A program made the position numbers and the translations under genes. From Jeotgalicoccus sp. (GTDB lineage: Bacteria > Bacillota > Bacilli > Staphylococcales > Salinicoccaceae), in NCBI GenBank assembly GCA_003513765.1, contig DONT01000004.1, positions 112,210-176,209 on the forward strand: a stretch of 64,000 nt of DNA, in the 5' to 3' direction. Positions within the stretch are counted from its first letter, which is position 1. Every line of letters starts with the position of its first letter. The notes beneath the pieces were generated by a model. That model saw nothing but the letters and a program-made list of their open reading frames with translations, searched no databases and had not been told where the DNA came from. Below, in pieces: positions 47,222 through 56,341 of the stretch.

Positions 47222-48043
47222 ATGAAATCCATGTGGAAAGTATTGCAGGAACAGATTGCCCATTTTTACTTAGTAAGGCGCCTGTCGATATATGATATAA
47301 AAAGTAAGAACCAGAACAATTATTTAGGCATAGTCTGGGAAGTCCTGACACCGGTCATCAGTATTCTTATATACTGGTTTGTATTCGGGACACTGCGTTC
47401 CCGTGCACCAATTGAAATGGATGGTATGGAAGTACCATTCTTCTTCTGGCTGTTTATAGGATTTGTCGTCTGGACATTTTTCTTTCAGGCGAGTATCGAA
47501 GCATCGAAGTCTATTTACACGAGACTGAAAATGCTGTCGAAAATGAACTTCCCGTTAAGCGTAATACCTAACATTCCAATATTTTCAAAGTTCTATACGC
47601 ATGTAATTATGCTGGCTATTGCTTTTATCGTGTTTCAGTTTGCAGGTTATTATGTCAGCGTGTACTTTATTCAGATTCCGTATTTTCTTTTTGCAACGTA
47701 CGTGCTGATCTATGCATTTGGACTGATTACATCAACGCTGTCGACACTGGTACGCGATGTGCATCTGGTCCTTAACTCGTTTTTACGTATGGGACTTTAT
47801 TTATCAGGTGTGCTGTGGCCGCTGTCAATGCTTTCGGATTTCCCGAAGCTGATGGTGCTTATGCAGTTAAATCCTCTTGTATATTTAATTGAGGGATATC
47901 GTGCTGCCTTTTTCGGTACTGAATGGTTCCTCGTTACAGAATGGAAATATTCATTATATTTCTGGGGACTGATGCTCGTTATGTTGTTTATCGGCTCGGT
48001 GCTGCATATTAAATTCAGACGTAATTTTATCGATTACTTATAA
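47222..48043 (+). CDS. tarG: Teichoic acid ABC exporter, permease TarG/TagG
   Basis: 273-residue ABC-2 type permease with six predicted helices, exporting lipid-linked teichoic acid across the membrane. Typical segments are NNYLGIVWEVLTPVISILIYW and the C-terminal LNPLVYLIEGYRAAFFG. It pairs with the ATPase gene starting 12 bases downstream. ATG 47222 follows a weak GTGAG site. Confidence 0.93.
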   Translation: MKSMWKVLQEQIAHFYLVRRLSIYDIKSKNQNNYLGIVWEVLTPVISILIYWFVFGTLRSRAPIEMDGMEVPFFFWLFIGFVVWTFFFQASIEASKSIYTRLKMLSKMNFPLSVIPNIPIFSKFYTHVIMLAIAFIVFQFAGYYVSVYFIQIPYFLFATYVLIYAFGLITSTLSTLVRDVHLVLNSFLRMGLYLSGVLWPLSMLSDFPKLMVLMQLNPLVYLIEGYRAAFFGTEWFLVTEWKYSLYFWGLMLVMLFIGSVLHIKFRRNFIDYL

Positions 48044-48055
48044 TGGGGTTTAAAA

Positions 48056-49417
48056 ATGACAAAAGCTATTATTACTAAAAATGTCGTGAAAAAATACAGA
48101 TTATATGAGAGTCAGAAAGAGCGCATGCTTGATTTGATTAGTCCAAAGGGGCACGGTGACGACTTTTATGCGCTGAACGGTGTGAACTTTGAAGCGGATA
48201 AAGGTGATGTTGTCGGCTTTATCGGCATTAACGGGTCGGGTAAATCCACGCTCTCGAATATTATTGCCGGTATAGTGCCTGAAACGAGCGGTGAAGTACA
48301 GGTTAACGGACAGCCGGCGCTGATAGCGGTTTCTGCTGGTTTGAATGATAGCTTAACAGGGCGGGAGAATATCGAGCTTAAATGTTTAATGCTCGGATTC
48401 TCAAAAGATCAAATCAGAGCGCTCGAACCGGAAATTATTGAATTCGCAGAGCTTGAAAACTTTATAGACCAGCCGGTAAAATCTTATTCGAGCGGAATGA
48501 AGTCGAGACTCGGATTTGCAATCAGTGTTAAAGTGGATCCAGATATTTTAATTATCGATGAGGCATTATCCGTTGGTGACAGAGCATTTGCAGATAAAAG
48601 TCTTAAGAAAATGCTCGAGTTTAAAGATCAGGGGAAAACGATGATTTTTGTCAGTCACTCTATCGGACAGATGAAAACATTCTGCGATAAAATACTCTGG
48701 CTTGAATTTGGAAGAGTAAAAGCTTTCGGCGAAGTAAAAGATGTACTTCCGCTGTATGAAGCATTTCTGCTGAAATGGCAAAATATGCAAAAAGATGAAA
48801 GAGATTTATACAGAACTAAAATAATGGCGAAAGATCCAAGTGAAAATAAATATAAACAGCTTGGTGATTTAATGGTGCTGGATGACGATGAAGAGCTACA
48901 AGCATCTCATACTTACTCGGTTCGGCCGGTCAGCAAACTGGTGCATTTAAAAGCCTATACAACCTATATATACAAAGCGCCGAATCTGGAAGAAGAAAAA
49001 GTCGATACACAGCATTTGAAAAATAAAGTATATTATGTAAAAAGAGAAGCGACATACCAGTTTGAAAATTATTACCTGCTGAGTACAAAACCGAGCGGTG
49101 AAGATGGTGTTATCGGATGGATCAGAGGAATAGAAACATCCGCGCATGTTCATACACTTGTGGACAATGACAAAAAAACATATTACTTAAAAGGACGCGG
49201 CTATGCATCGACCGAACCCTGGGGCGGAAAACGCCAGTATGTTCATGAATCTCTTGAACATCACAAAGGATTACTTTTTAACGTTGATGAAACGATTTTA
49301 GTCGGCAATAATATCTGGTACAGAGGTATTATCGAAGGAGATAATGAATCTGCGTGGGTGCACAGCAACAATGTTGTGAATGATACTGAAGAATTAGATG
49401 ATAACCAAAATGATTAA
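48056..49417 (+). CDS. tarH: Teichoic acid ABC exporter, ATPase TarH/TagH with extra C-terminal domains
   Basis: 453 residues. The ATPase domain covers 1-250: Walker A GINGSGKST, signature YSSGMKSRLG, Walker B ILIIDEALS. S. aureus TarH ends about there, but this protein has 200 more residues. The extension includes repeated segments resembling GW/SH3-like modules (GVIGWIRGIETS, NIWYRGIIEGDNESAWVHS). No membrane helix precedes them, so they should be cytosolic. Bacillus TagH also has a C-terminal extension. The likely role is substrate recognition by TarGH; this is inference. Confidence 0.9.
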   Translation: MTKAIITKNVVKKYRLYESQKERMLDLISPKGHGDDFYALNGVNFEADKGDVVGFIGINGSGKSTLSNIIAGIVPETSGEVQVNGQPALIAVSAGLNDSLTGRENIELKCLMLGFSKDQIRALEPEIIEFAELENFIDQPVKSYSSGMKSRLGFAISVKVDPDILIIDEALSVGDRAFADKSLKKMLEFKDQGKTMIFVSHSIGQMKTFCDKILWLEFGRVKAFGEVKDVLPLYEAFLLKWQNMQKDERDLYRTKIMAKDPSENKYKQLGDLMVLDDDEELQASHTYSVRPVSKLVHLKAYTTYIYKAPNLEEEKVDTQHLKNKVYYVKREATYQFENYYLLSTKPSGEDGVIGWIRGIETSAHVHTLVDNDKKTYYLKGRGYASTEPWGGKRQYVHESLEHHKGLLFNVDETILVGNNIWYRGIIEGDNESAWVHSNNVVNDTEELDDNQND

Positions 49418-49444
49418 GAGGTGCCTGGCACCTCTTAATTTGTT
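49413..49444. terminator. Bidirectional terminator between tarH and GDPD gene
   Basis: ATTAAGAGGTGC pairs with GCACCTCTTAAT around a three-base loop. Confidence 0.85.
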
Positions 49445-50154
49445 TAATATAAAGTTTCCAGTGATGTGAAGAATCCATCGGCGCCGAAATTTGTCAGCCG
49501 GTCAGCTTCTTTTTGACTCTTCACAGTATACGGGTAAACTTTTAAACCGTATTTGTGGCACTCTTCAATGAATACGGCATCAGCAATTTTTTTATGCGGA
49601 TGTACACTGACAGCATTGAGACCTGTCATGCTTACATATTTACCGGCATTAATCATTGGATAATGTATTAGGAATCCGAGTTTAATATCCGGGTTGCACG
49701 CAGCTATGCGGAGAAGAGCCGTATGGTCAAATGATGAGACTATAATATTATCGAGATTATAATATTTGAGAGCAAGGTCTGCGACCTGTTTTTCAATACC
49801 GATATGAGGCTCAGGTGAATTTTTAATTTCAATATTAATTAAAATATCATCAGGTATAAACTGAAGCACATTTTCTAAAGAAGGTATTGTCGCACCTGCG
49901 AACTTCTCATCAAAATATTTACCGACATCTATAGACTGCAGTTCATCATAAGTATATTGATTAATTGCCAGTTTCGCATTTTTATTATAGCGCTTCAGTT
50001 TGTAGTCGTGTACGACTACAGGTACTTCGTCTTTCGTCAGCTGAACATCCAGCTCAATAGCACGTGCACCGTATTCCAGTGCTGTTTTAAATGCAATTTC
50101 AGTATTTTCAGGCGCAACAGATTCTGCACCCCGGTGCGCAAATACAGTAACCAT
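49444..50154 (-). CDS. Glycerophosphodiester phosphodiesterase
   Basis: Cytosolic GDPD of 236 residues that splits glycerophosphodiesters into alcohol and glycerol 3-phosphate. The motif FAHRGAESVAPENT and the metal-binding ELDVQLTKD, then VVHDYKL, are present. No signal peptide is seen, so it is probably an intracellular recycler, not a secreted teichoicase. ATG 50154 follows GGAGTG; the frame extends 9 bases further upstream without support. Lying within the teichoic acid locus, it could feed glycerol 3-phosphate to TarD. Confidence 0.92.
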   Translation of the reverse strand: MVTVFAHRGAESVAPENTEIAFKTALEYGARAIELDVQLTKDEVPVVVHDYKLKRYNKNAKLAINQYTYDELQSIDVGKYFDEKFAGATIPSLENVLQFIPDDILINIEIKNSPEPHIGIEKQVADLALKYYNLDNIIVSSFDHTALLRIAACNPDIKLGFLIHYPMINAGKYVSMTGLNAVSVHPHKKIADAVFIEECHKYGLKVYPYTVKSQKEADRLTNFGADGFFTSLETLY

Positions 50155-50253
50155 AAAATACACTCCAATTTTAATTAAAATTTAATATTAATAGTGTAAC
50201 ATCTGAAAGTAAATAAATTATTAAGATTACGTAAGAAAGGAAGGATTCATGTG

Positions 50254-51048
50254 ATGGTAAAATATAACACTGTTAAAATAATGGACATAGATTTCATCAA
50301 TATTTCCAAATATTCGTTTTTGAAAAATATAGTTTACCCGTCGATTGAACAGGAAAAGAAATGTTTTATCGTCACGGCAAATCCTGAAGTCGTTATTGCA
50401 ACACGGGATGATCCTGACTTTAAAGCAATCGTGAAGAGTGCGGACTATGTGCTGGCAGATGGTATAGGAGTCATCAATGCATCTAAATTAATCAACGATC
50501 CAATTAAGGAACGTTTAACCGGCGTTGATTTAATGTATGATCTGCTGCAATATGCATCCGATTATAAAAAACGCGTATTCTTTTTAGGTGCGAGCGAAGA
50601 AGTAAATATTAAAGTGATAGAAATTGTTGAGAAAGATTATCCGGGTCTCATTATTGCAGGCAGACAGAACGGTTACTTTAACAGGTATGATGATGAGATT
50701 GCTGATTATATTGCAGGAACAGAACCCGACATTATTTTTGTTGCATTGGGTGCAAAACGGCAGGAAGACTGGATTCACTGTTATATGGATAAATTTGATA
50801 AAGGAATATTTATTGGTATCGGCGGTAGTTTTGATGTGCTCAGCGGACAAGTTAAGCGTGCTCCAGAAATATGGATAAAGCTGCAACTTGAATGGCTGTA
50901 TCGATTATTAAAACAACCGTACAGAACTAAACGAGTGTTAAAAGTATTTGAGTTTATGCTGCTGCACGTACCGGTCATTAAAAGAATAATGAAATGGCTC
51001 GGATTTTCGAAGTCAAAATCAAGATCATCCCGGGACGGTATACGATGA
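50254..51048 (+). CDS. tarA: N-acetylmannosaminyltransferase TarA/TagA
   Basis: First committed step of wall teichoic acid: transfers ManNAc to undecaprenyl-PP-GlcNAc. The protein has 264 residues of the WecG/TagA/CpsF family. Conserved blocks are FIVTANPEVVIATRDDPDF, YVLADGIGVINASK, ERLTGVDLMYDLL and IFVALGAKRQEDWI. The C-terminal basic helix region probably binds the membrane. ATG 50254 follows AAGGAAGG; an adjacent GTG at 50251 is possible. Confidence 0.93.
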   Translation: MVKYNTVKIMDIDFINISKYSFLKNIVYPSIEQEKKCFIVTANPEVVIATRDDPDFKAIVKSADYVLADGIGVINASKLINDPIKERLTGVDLMYDLLQYASDYKKRVFFLGASEEVNIKVIEIVEKDYPGLIIAGRQNGYFNRYDDEIADYIAGTEPDIIFVALGAKRQEDWIHCYMDKFDKGIFIGIGGSFDVLSGQVKRAPEIWIKLQLEWLYRLLKQPYRTKRVLKVFEFMLLHVPVIKRIMKWLGFSKSKSRSSRDGIR

Positions 51049-51093
51049 TAACGAGACCAATTGTGAATTTTATACCTGGACAGGAGCATTGAA

Positions 51094-52190
51094 ATGCATA
51101 AACGGAAACTGCTGATCGGAACTTTACTGATGCTGGTTTTATTAATGACTGCATGCGGCGAATCGGATACACCGGCTCCTCAGGGCGCTGAAGAAGCTAA
51201 AAGCATGCTGACATCAGGGAAGTACGAAAAGAAAAAAGAGAGTGAAGAAACAACAGCTGAACAGTCGATTTCGGCAGCGGAAGATATGAATATTATTTCA
51301 TATACAGAAGAGAACGATGAAAAATCTGTTGCGATGTATTATCCTGAATTTCAACAGCAGAATATAGATGAACAGCTGGATGTTTTTAAAACAGCAAAGC
51401 TTAATATTTTTAATGAACTGATAAAATCAGAAGAAGTATCCAAAGATTTCGCACCTCAGCTTAACATGACATTTGAAGCAAATCTGCTTGCAGAAGATAT
51501 TTATGCACTGCTATTTGTTATCGATACATATATTTCGGAAGATACGACATTTACTGCGACAGAAATTGTGATGGTGAATACCGGTACGGACTCGGTGTTA
51601 ACCGGTGAATCTCTGTTTTCATATAGTCTGGACAGCCGCGAGCATTTATATAACACATTGCTCGGCCGCATGAAGTCGGACATCAGTATTGCACCTTATT
51701 TAAATGCGGAGAAACTGCGCAGCTGGGTATTTGATGAAGCGAATGATTTCAGCAATTTGCGTTTTACAGATAACATTATGGAATTTACATTTGAACAGGG
51801 TGAAATCGCTGCTGATGCTGCAGGCCGGCCGGTGATTGATATACCGGTAACTGAGCTGCTGACAGCAATGCCTGATAATATTACACAGCTTATTGTCGGA
51901 GAGTATATTAAAACGCTGGAAACATCAGAAGAAGAATTTCCAGAGGCAGAGAACAAAAACCTGCAACTTATGAAGTCAGGGAACTCGATAAAAATGATAA
52001 AATGGCTGCTCTGACATTTTGATGATGGACCGGATAATATACTGACGCCGGAAATACTGTCTCTCCTTAAGAAGTATGATGCGAAGGCAATCTTCTTTCT
52101 GCTTGGGACTAAAATGAATTTATTTCCTGGACCGTTTGGTGCGAATACAGAAGGCTAGGAACTTGTTACAGTGTGTGAAATTTTATATTA
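51094..52190 (+). pseudogene. Decayed lipoprotein polysaccharide deacetylase (PdaC/PgdA-like)
   Basis: The first 306 codons (51094-52014) are open: a lipoprotein signal with lipobox LMTAC, a Glu/Lys/Ser-rich linker, and a DUF3298/RsiV-like domain (about residues 65-290). The catalytic NodB domain should follow. Its start is visible as ALTF then DDGPD, split over two frames near 51997-52025. ILSLLKKYDAKAIFFLLG follows, and then the frame is lost again near 52125 (RLVRIQKA in another frame). The domain stops after about 60 residues, so deacetylase activity is lost. The N-terminal lipoprotein might still be made. Confidence 0.8.
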
Positions 52191-52202
52191 CAAAGATGAA
52201 GT

Positions 52203-52231
52203 CAGGGCAGAGTAATCTGTCCTGCTTTTCT
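52203..52231 (+). terminator. Terminator after the deacetylase remnant
   Basis: AGGGCAGA pairs with TCTGTCCT around GTAA, followed by a few T. Confidence 0.65.
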
Positions 52232-52299
52232 ATAGTTAACTAATCTTTTATGGTAAAATATTTTTAAGATTCAGAACACCATGCAGCGGGGGAGATTGA

Positions 52300-54078
52300 A
52301 TGACCGGAGAAATGATTTTTGTCGCAGTCATCATCGTATTAATGTTAATAGGTTTATCATTTGAGGTTATTCGTGCAGATTTTCTAATATTTTTAGTACT
52401 GGTTATCTTTCTAATTACCGGTGTCATAAGCAGTGAACAGGCTTTAAGCGGTTTTTCAAATGAAGGTATGCTTACAGTGCTGCTGCTGTTCATAGTAGCC
52501 GGTGCGATACAGAAACACGGAATAATTGAACTGGTTGTATACAGATTGCTCGGTAAAGGTCAGAGCGTCAAAAAAAGTATGGTTAAAGTCATGCTGCCTG
52601 TCGGTCTTGCTTCGGGTTTTCTTAATAACACACCAATAGTTGTTGCCTTGACACCAATAATAAGAGACTGGGCAATAGATAATGGCTACAGCCCGTCAAA
52701 ATTTTTAATGCCTTTATCCTACATGACAATTTTGGGCGGGACAATTACTATGATTGGGACTTCCACGACGCTGGTCGTTCACGGTCTTTTACTCAGTGCT
52801 GGTCTCGAAGGATTCTCATTTTTCACCCTGGCGGTGGTGGGTCTGCCGATTACAGCAGCCGGACTGATTTACCTTCTGACAGTGGGCTATAAGCTGCTTC
52901 CGGAACATCTGGGTGCTAAAGAACAGATCAGTCAGGAAACTAAAGAATTTCTGGCAGAGGCAATTATTGAAAAGAATTTTGAGCACGAGGGGCAGAGCGT
53001 AACTAAGCTTGGCCATGACGTGCTGGATGGCATATACATCATTGAAATTATACGTAATAACAGCAGAGTATATCCCGTTACAGGTGAGACTAAAGTTCTG
53101 AACGGAGACCATATTATTTTTTCAGGCTCATTAAATACAATCGGGAAAATACAGAAATTTAAAGGTGTAACGATTAAAACTGGTACCGAGCTCACCCTTG
53201 ATGATGTCAGTAATAAAGACAGTCATTTAGTTGAAACGGTCGTTTCACATAATTCAGCGCTGCTTAATAAAACATTGAAGCAGGCTAATTTTAAAACGCG
53301 TTACGATGCCGGTGTTATTGCAATTCACCGTAATAATCAGCGGATTAAAAGCAGGGTTGGAGACATCGTTTTAAAAACAGGTGATACACTTTTACTGCTT
53401 GCGGATAATGCATTTATTGATAAGCATAAATATTCTTCTGATTTTTATGTTGTCACTGACGTAGCACCGCCTGAAAACTTAAATCAGGATATGCGTAAAG
53501 GGTGGGTCAGCTTAATCGCCCTGATTTCTATGATTCTTGCGGTAACACTTGGATTATTCTCAATGCTTGAAGCAATGCTGGTTCTCGTCGTTCTGCTTAT
53601 TGCTTTTAAATTCATTACACCAAATGAAATAAAGAAATTTGTTCAGTTTGACGTTATACTGCTTATTGCCAGTGCATTTGCTGTCGGTGCGGCGATGACA
53701 GAATCCGGATTGGCGCAATATATAGCAGGCGGTCTGACATCACTTGCCACGCCGCTTGGAGTACTCGGTGTCATTATAATTATTTATATAGTCACTAATA
53801 TTTTCACTGAAATTATTACAAACAGTGCAGCTGCTGTGCTGATGTTTCCAATCTCGCTTGAAGTGGCTAATGTGATGGATATAAATTATATGGGTCTAAT
53901 AGTCACTGTTACTATTGCTGCATCAGCGAGCTTTATGACACCAATCGGTTACCAGACGAATCTGATTGTATACGGACCTGGTGGTTATAAATTCAGTGAC
54001 TATATAAAAGTCGGTGCACCGCTTTCTATGATTACCATGATCATTGCATCTCTAATTATTTACTTTGTCTGGTATTAG
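52300..54078 (+). CDS. SLC13/CitT-type permease with RCK_C (TrkA-C) domains
   Basis: 592-residue membrane transporter. About five helices lie at 1-195, a cytosolic region at about 205-395 has two TrkA_C-like modules (LDGIYIIEIIRNNSRVYPVTGET and LNKTLKQANFKTRYDAGVIAIHR), and about six helices follow from 405. The motifs FLNNTPIVVALTPII and FTEIITNSAAAVLMFPI are the paired Asn-Thr loops of the DASS/ArsB superfamily. Substrate unknown (anions such as sulfate, phosphate or dicarboxylates in relatives). ATG follows GCGGGGGAG. Confidence 0.9.
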   Translation: MTGEMIFVAVIIVLMLIGLSFEVIRADFLIFLVLVIFLITGVISSEQALSGFSNEGMLTVLLLFIVAGAIQKHGIIELVVYRLLGKGQSVKKSMVKVMLPVGLASGFLNNTPIVVALTPIIRDWAIDNGYSPSKFLMPLSYMTILGGTITMIGTSTTLVVHGLLLSAGLEGFSFFTLAVVGLPITAAGLIYLLTVGYKLLPEHLGAKEQISQETKEFLAEAIIEKNFEHEGQSVTKLGHDVLDGIYIIEIIRNNSRVYPVTGETKVLNGDHIIFSGSLNTIGKIQKFKGVTIKTGTELTLDDVSNKDSHLVETVVSHNSALLNKTLKQANFKTRYDAGVIAIHRNNQRIKSRVGDIVLKTGDTLLLLADNAFIDKHKYSSDFYVVTDVAPPENLNQDMRKGWVSLIALISMILAVTLGLFSMLEAMLVLVVLLIAFKFITPNEIKKFVQFDVILLIASAFAVGAAMTESGLAQYIAGGLTSLATPLGVLGVIIIIYIVTNIFTEIITNSAAAVLMFPISLEVANVMDINYMGLIVTVTIAASASFMTPIGYQTNLIVYGPGGYKFSDYIKVGAPLSMITMIIASLIIYFVWY

Positions 54079-54179
54079 GTTAACGGCTGAAATTAAATAT
54101 TATATTTCAACAAGATTACAACTATGTTACAATACTTTATGAACGAAATGAAAAAAGTCATTGTTTGTGAGGTCCTAAC

Positions 54180-54860
54180 TTGAGACAAATATTATTATCA
54201 ATATTTGTATTATTTCTAATCGGATGTAATCAAAACGAAAAATTTTCTAAAGCAGAAGATTTATCGGCAGTTGCTAAAACATATTTCACTGCAAGTAATT
54301 TGGTTATAACATCATCAGGAGATACTGCAAATAATTTATCGAACAGTACAGCCAATAACGGTGATTACGCTACTGAAAACTTACTTAAAAACAATATAAG
54401 TGATGCTGAACACTCAAATAGTAAAGCACTTGAAAAGCTTCTTGTACAAATTAATAAAACCCACGACGATATATTTGATGTCTGGGATAATAATTTTATT
54501 CCGCTTTATAATGCTTACCAGTTTGATGAGCTGGAAGTAGAGTATGCAGCTGATGAAATTACGAACTTAAATGAAAGTTATGTGAAGCTGCAAAAAGAAG
54601 TTGAAAATCTTTCAGTGCCTGATGATATGCCGGTAGAAGAACAGCTCCGGATTCAGGAGATAAAAGATGATCTGCTCCTTGCGATATCGAATCGCTCGCT
54701 TGCGGTAATTGAATTTAAGTCGATGCTTGGCAGTGATGAAGTTTCACACCAGGCGTTTATGGATATTCATGTTAACAACAGCAACCGCTATTTAGACGAA
54801 GTAAAAGAAGTTAATGCGGAACTAGAGTTTAAGGACGAAGAGCTCATAACTTCAAAATAG
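54180..54860 (+). CDS. Putative lipoprotein, unknown function
   Basis: 226 residues starting at TTG after GTGAGG. A short lipoprotein signal ends with the lipobox LIGC at residues 13-16. The mature part is acidic and almost entirely helical (coiled-coil character at about 75-210), with no recognised domain. Staphylococci encode similar small helical lipoproteins, but I cannot name the family. A terminator hairpin follows at 54873-54902. Confidence 0.75.
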   Translation: MRQILLSIFVLFLIGCNQNEKFSKAEDLSAVAKTYFTASNLVITSSGDTANNLSNSTANNGDYATENLLKNNISDAEHSNSKALEKLLVQINKTHDDIFDVWDNNFIPLYNAYQFDELEVEYAADEITNLNESYVKLQKEVENLSVPDDMPVEEQLRIQEIKDDLLLAISNRSLAVIEFKSMLGSDEVSHQAFMDIHVNNSNRYLDEVKEVNAELEFKDEELITSK

Positions 54861-54872
54861 TATAAGTAAGAG

Positions 54873-54902
54873 AGCAGTACCGTAACCGGTGCTGTTTTTT
54901 TA
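54873..54902 (+). terminator. Terminator after the lipoprotein gene
   Basis: GCAGTACCG pairs with CGGTGCTG, allowing one G-U pair, followed by seven T. Confidence 0.75.
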
Positions 54903-54967
54903 TGTTTAAAGTACAGTTTAAGGGGAAGACTATTGACTAGAAAGAAATTTACAGGAGGAATTAATTT

Positions 54968-55480
54968 ATGGCAAAAAAAGTAGCTGTTATTATGACAGAT
55001 TTAGTCGAAGATATCGAATATACAAGTCCCAAAGAAGTGATTGAGGGAGCAGGACATGAAACAGTTCTCATTTCGCCGGACGGTTCAGCTGTAGAAGGTA
55101 AAAAAGGCGGAACATTCGAAGCGGATAAGTCTATTGGAGAAGTCACACCAGCTGATTATGATGCTTTATTAATTCCGGGAGGATTTTCACCGGATAGTTT
55201 ACGCGGAGATAAGGAAGACCGATTCTCAAAATTTGCCAAGCATTTCCTTGAGGAAGACAAGCCGGTATTTGCAATTTGCCACGGACCTCAGCTGCTGGTA
55301 GATACAGGTTTACTGAAAGATAGAAAAATCACCAGCGTTAAAAATGTTAAAAATGATTTAATTAATGCAGGCGCAAAATGGGAAGACAGCCCGCTTGCAG
55401 TATGCGGCAATCTGGCTACAAGCCGTACGCCTGACGATTTAGATCAGTTTAATGCTGAAATTAAAAGGCAATTAGGATAA
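54968..55480 (+). CDS. DJ-1/PfpI family protein
   Basis: 170-residue intracellular protein of the type 1 glutamine-amidotransferase-like fold (YfkM/YraA group; general stress, deglycase or chaperone roles proposed). The nucleophile C104 lies in AICHGPQLL, and the conserved acidic residue is E17 in the N-terminal DLVEDIEYT. ATG follows CAGGAGG. It is monocistronic with its own terminator. Confidence 0.93.
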   Translation: MAKKVAVIMTDLVEDIEYTSPKEVIEGAGHETVLISPDGSAVEGKKGGTFEADKSIGEVTPADYDALLIPGGFSPDSLRGDKEDRFSKFAKHFLEEDKPVFAICHGPQLLVDTGLLKDRKITSVKNVKNDLINAGAKWEDSPLAVCGNLATSRTPDDLDQFNAEIKRQLG

Positions 55481-55485
55481 AACAA

Positions 55486-55513
55486 AGGCTGCAGCGGAAT
55501 ACCGCTGCAGCCT
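55486..55513. terminator. Bidirectional hairpin terminator
   Basis: AGGCTGCAGCGG pairs perfectly with CCGCTGCAGCCT around AATA, between convergent genes. Confidence 0.85.
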
Positions 55514-55525
55514 GTTATTTAATTT

Positions 55526-56248
55526 CTATTCTACTGTTACTGTACGTGCGGCAGCAGCGGGGTCACCGAAACTGTCAAAGACAGCGTAAGCTATCGTATA
55601 TTCACCCGGCGTTTCATTATCAACTTCTCCGGAAATATAAAGCTCATTGCTTATATCGGTACCATCCACATCTATTGCACGGACACCGTCTTTAGGGTCA
55701 AATGACTCACCCGTACTGAGCGTTAAATCTTCGACGCCGCTGAATGATACAGAATTACCGGTATCAGATGAAGAACTTGCGTCAGGTGCAGTTTCACCAA
55801 GCTGTTCTTCAGTTGGCGGTATCAGCGGTACAGGATCACTTTCTCTATCAGATACTGTAACCTGACGGACATGCTCGTAATAACCATTGCGCGAATTTTC
55901 TACACGGTAGGTCACGCTGTATGTACCGGGAGATTCTGTATTCACGCTGTTGTTTGTTACTTCTATATTATCGGTAATATTTCCATCCTGGTTATCCACT
56001 GCATAAACACCGGCCAGCGGATCGAAGTCACTGCCGGTCTGAACGTTAATATTAGTAACACCTTTTATTGCGGGTATATTGCCCGAATGGCTGTCGGCTT
56101 CTTCTTTCATCGTCGGGCCATCATAATTTTCATATGCCTGATCAGGACCCTGAGCAGGTTCTTCAATATCGTTATCTACAAAATCACTGACGATTGGTGC
56201 GACTGGAAGTGCGCCAATCATAAATTTTATAAGCGTATCTGCATTCAT
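55526..56248 (-). CDS. Ig-like (DUF5011-type) two-repeat protein
   Basis: 240 residues with two bacterial Ig-like modules at about 55-130 and 165-240. Each starts with a V/L-x-V/L-xTGxxFDPxxGVxAxD pattern and ends with TPGxYxxxYxV. Such modules are usual in surface proteins. No cleavable signal peptide, membrane anchor or LPXTG motif is seen; only a short hydrophobic N-terminal stretch (LIKFMIGALPVAPIV). ATG 56248 follows AGAGGTG and there is no better upstream start. Location and role unclear. Confidence 0.75.
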   Translation of the reverse strand: MNADTLIKFMIGALPVAPIVSDFVDNDIEEPAQGPDQAYENYDGPTMKEEADSHSGNIPAIKGVTNINVQTGSDFDPLAGVYAVDNQDGNITDNIEVTNNSVNTESPGTYSVTYRVENSRNGYYEHVRQVTVSDRESDPVPLIPPTEEQLGETAPDASSSSDTGNSVSFSGVEDLTLSTGESFDPKDGVRAIDVDGTDISNELYISGEVDNETPGEYTIAYAVFDSFGDPAAAARTVTVE

Positions 56249-56341
56249 TTATTTACACCTCTGGATTCACAATACTTTTTTTAATTTTAGCACACTACCG
56301 TCGTAACGACCAAGAATAGTGCAGATAGGACGTGAAGGAAT

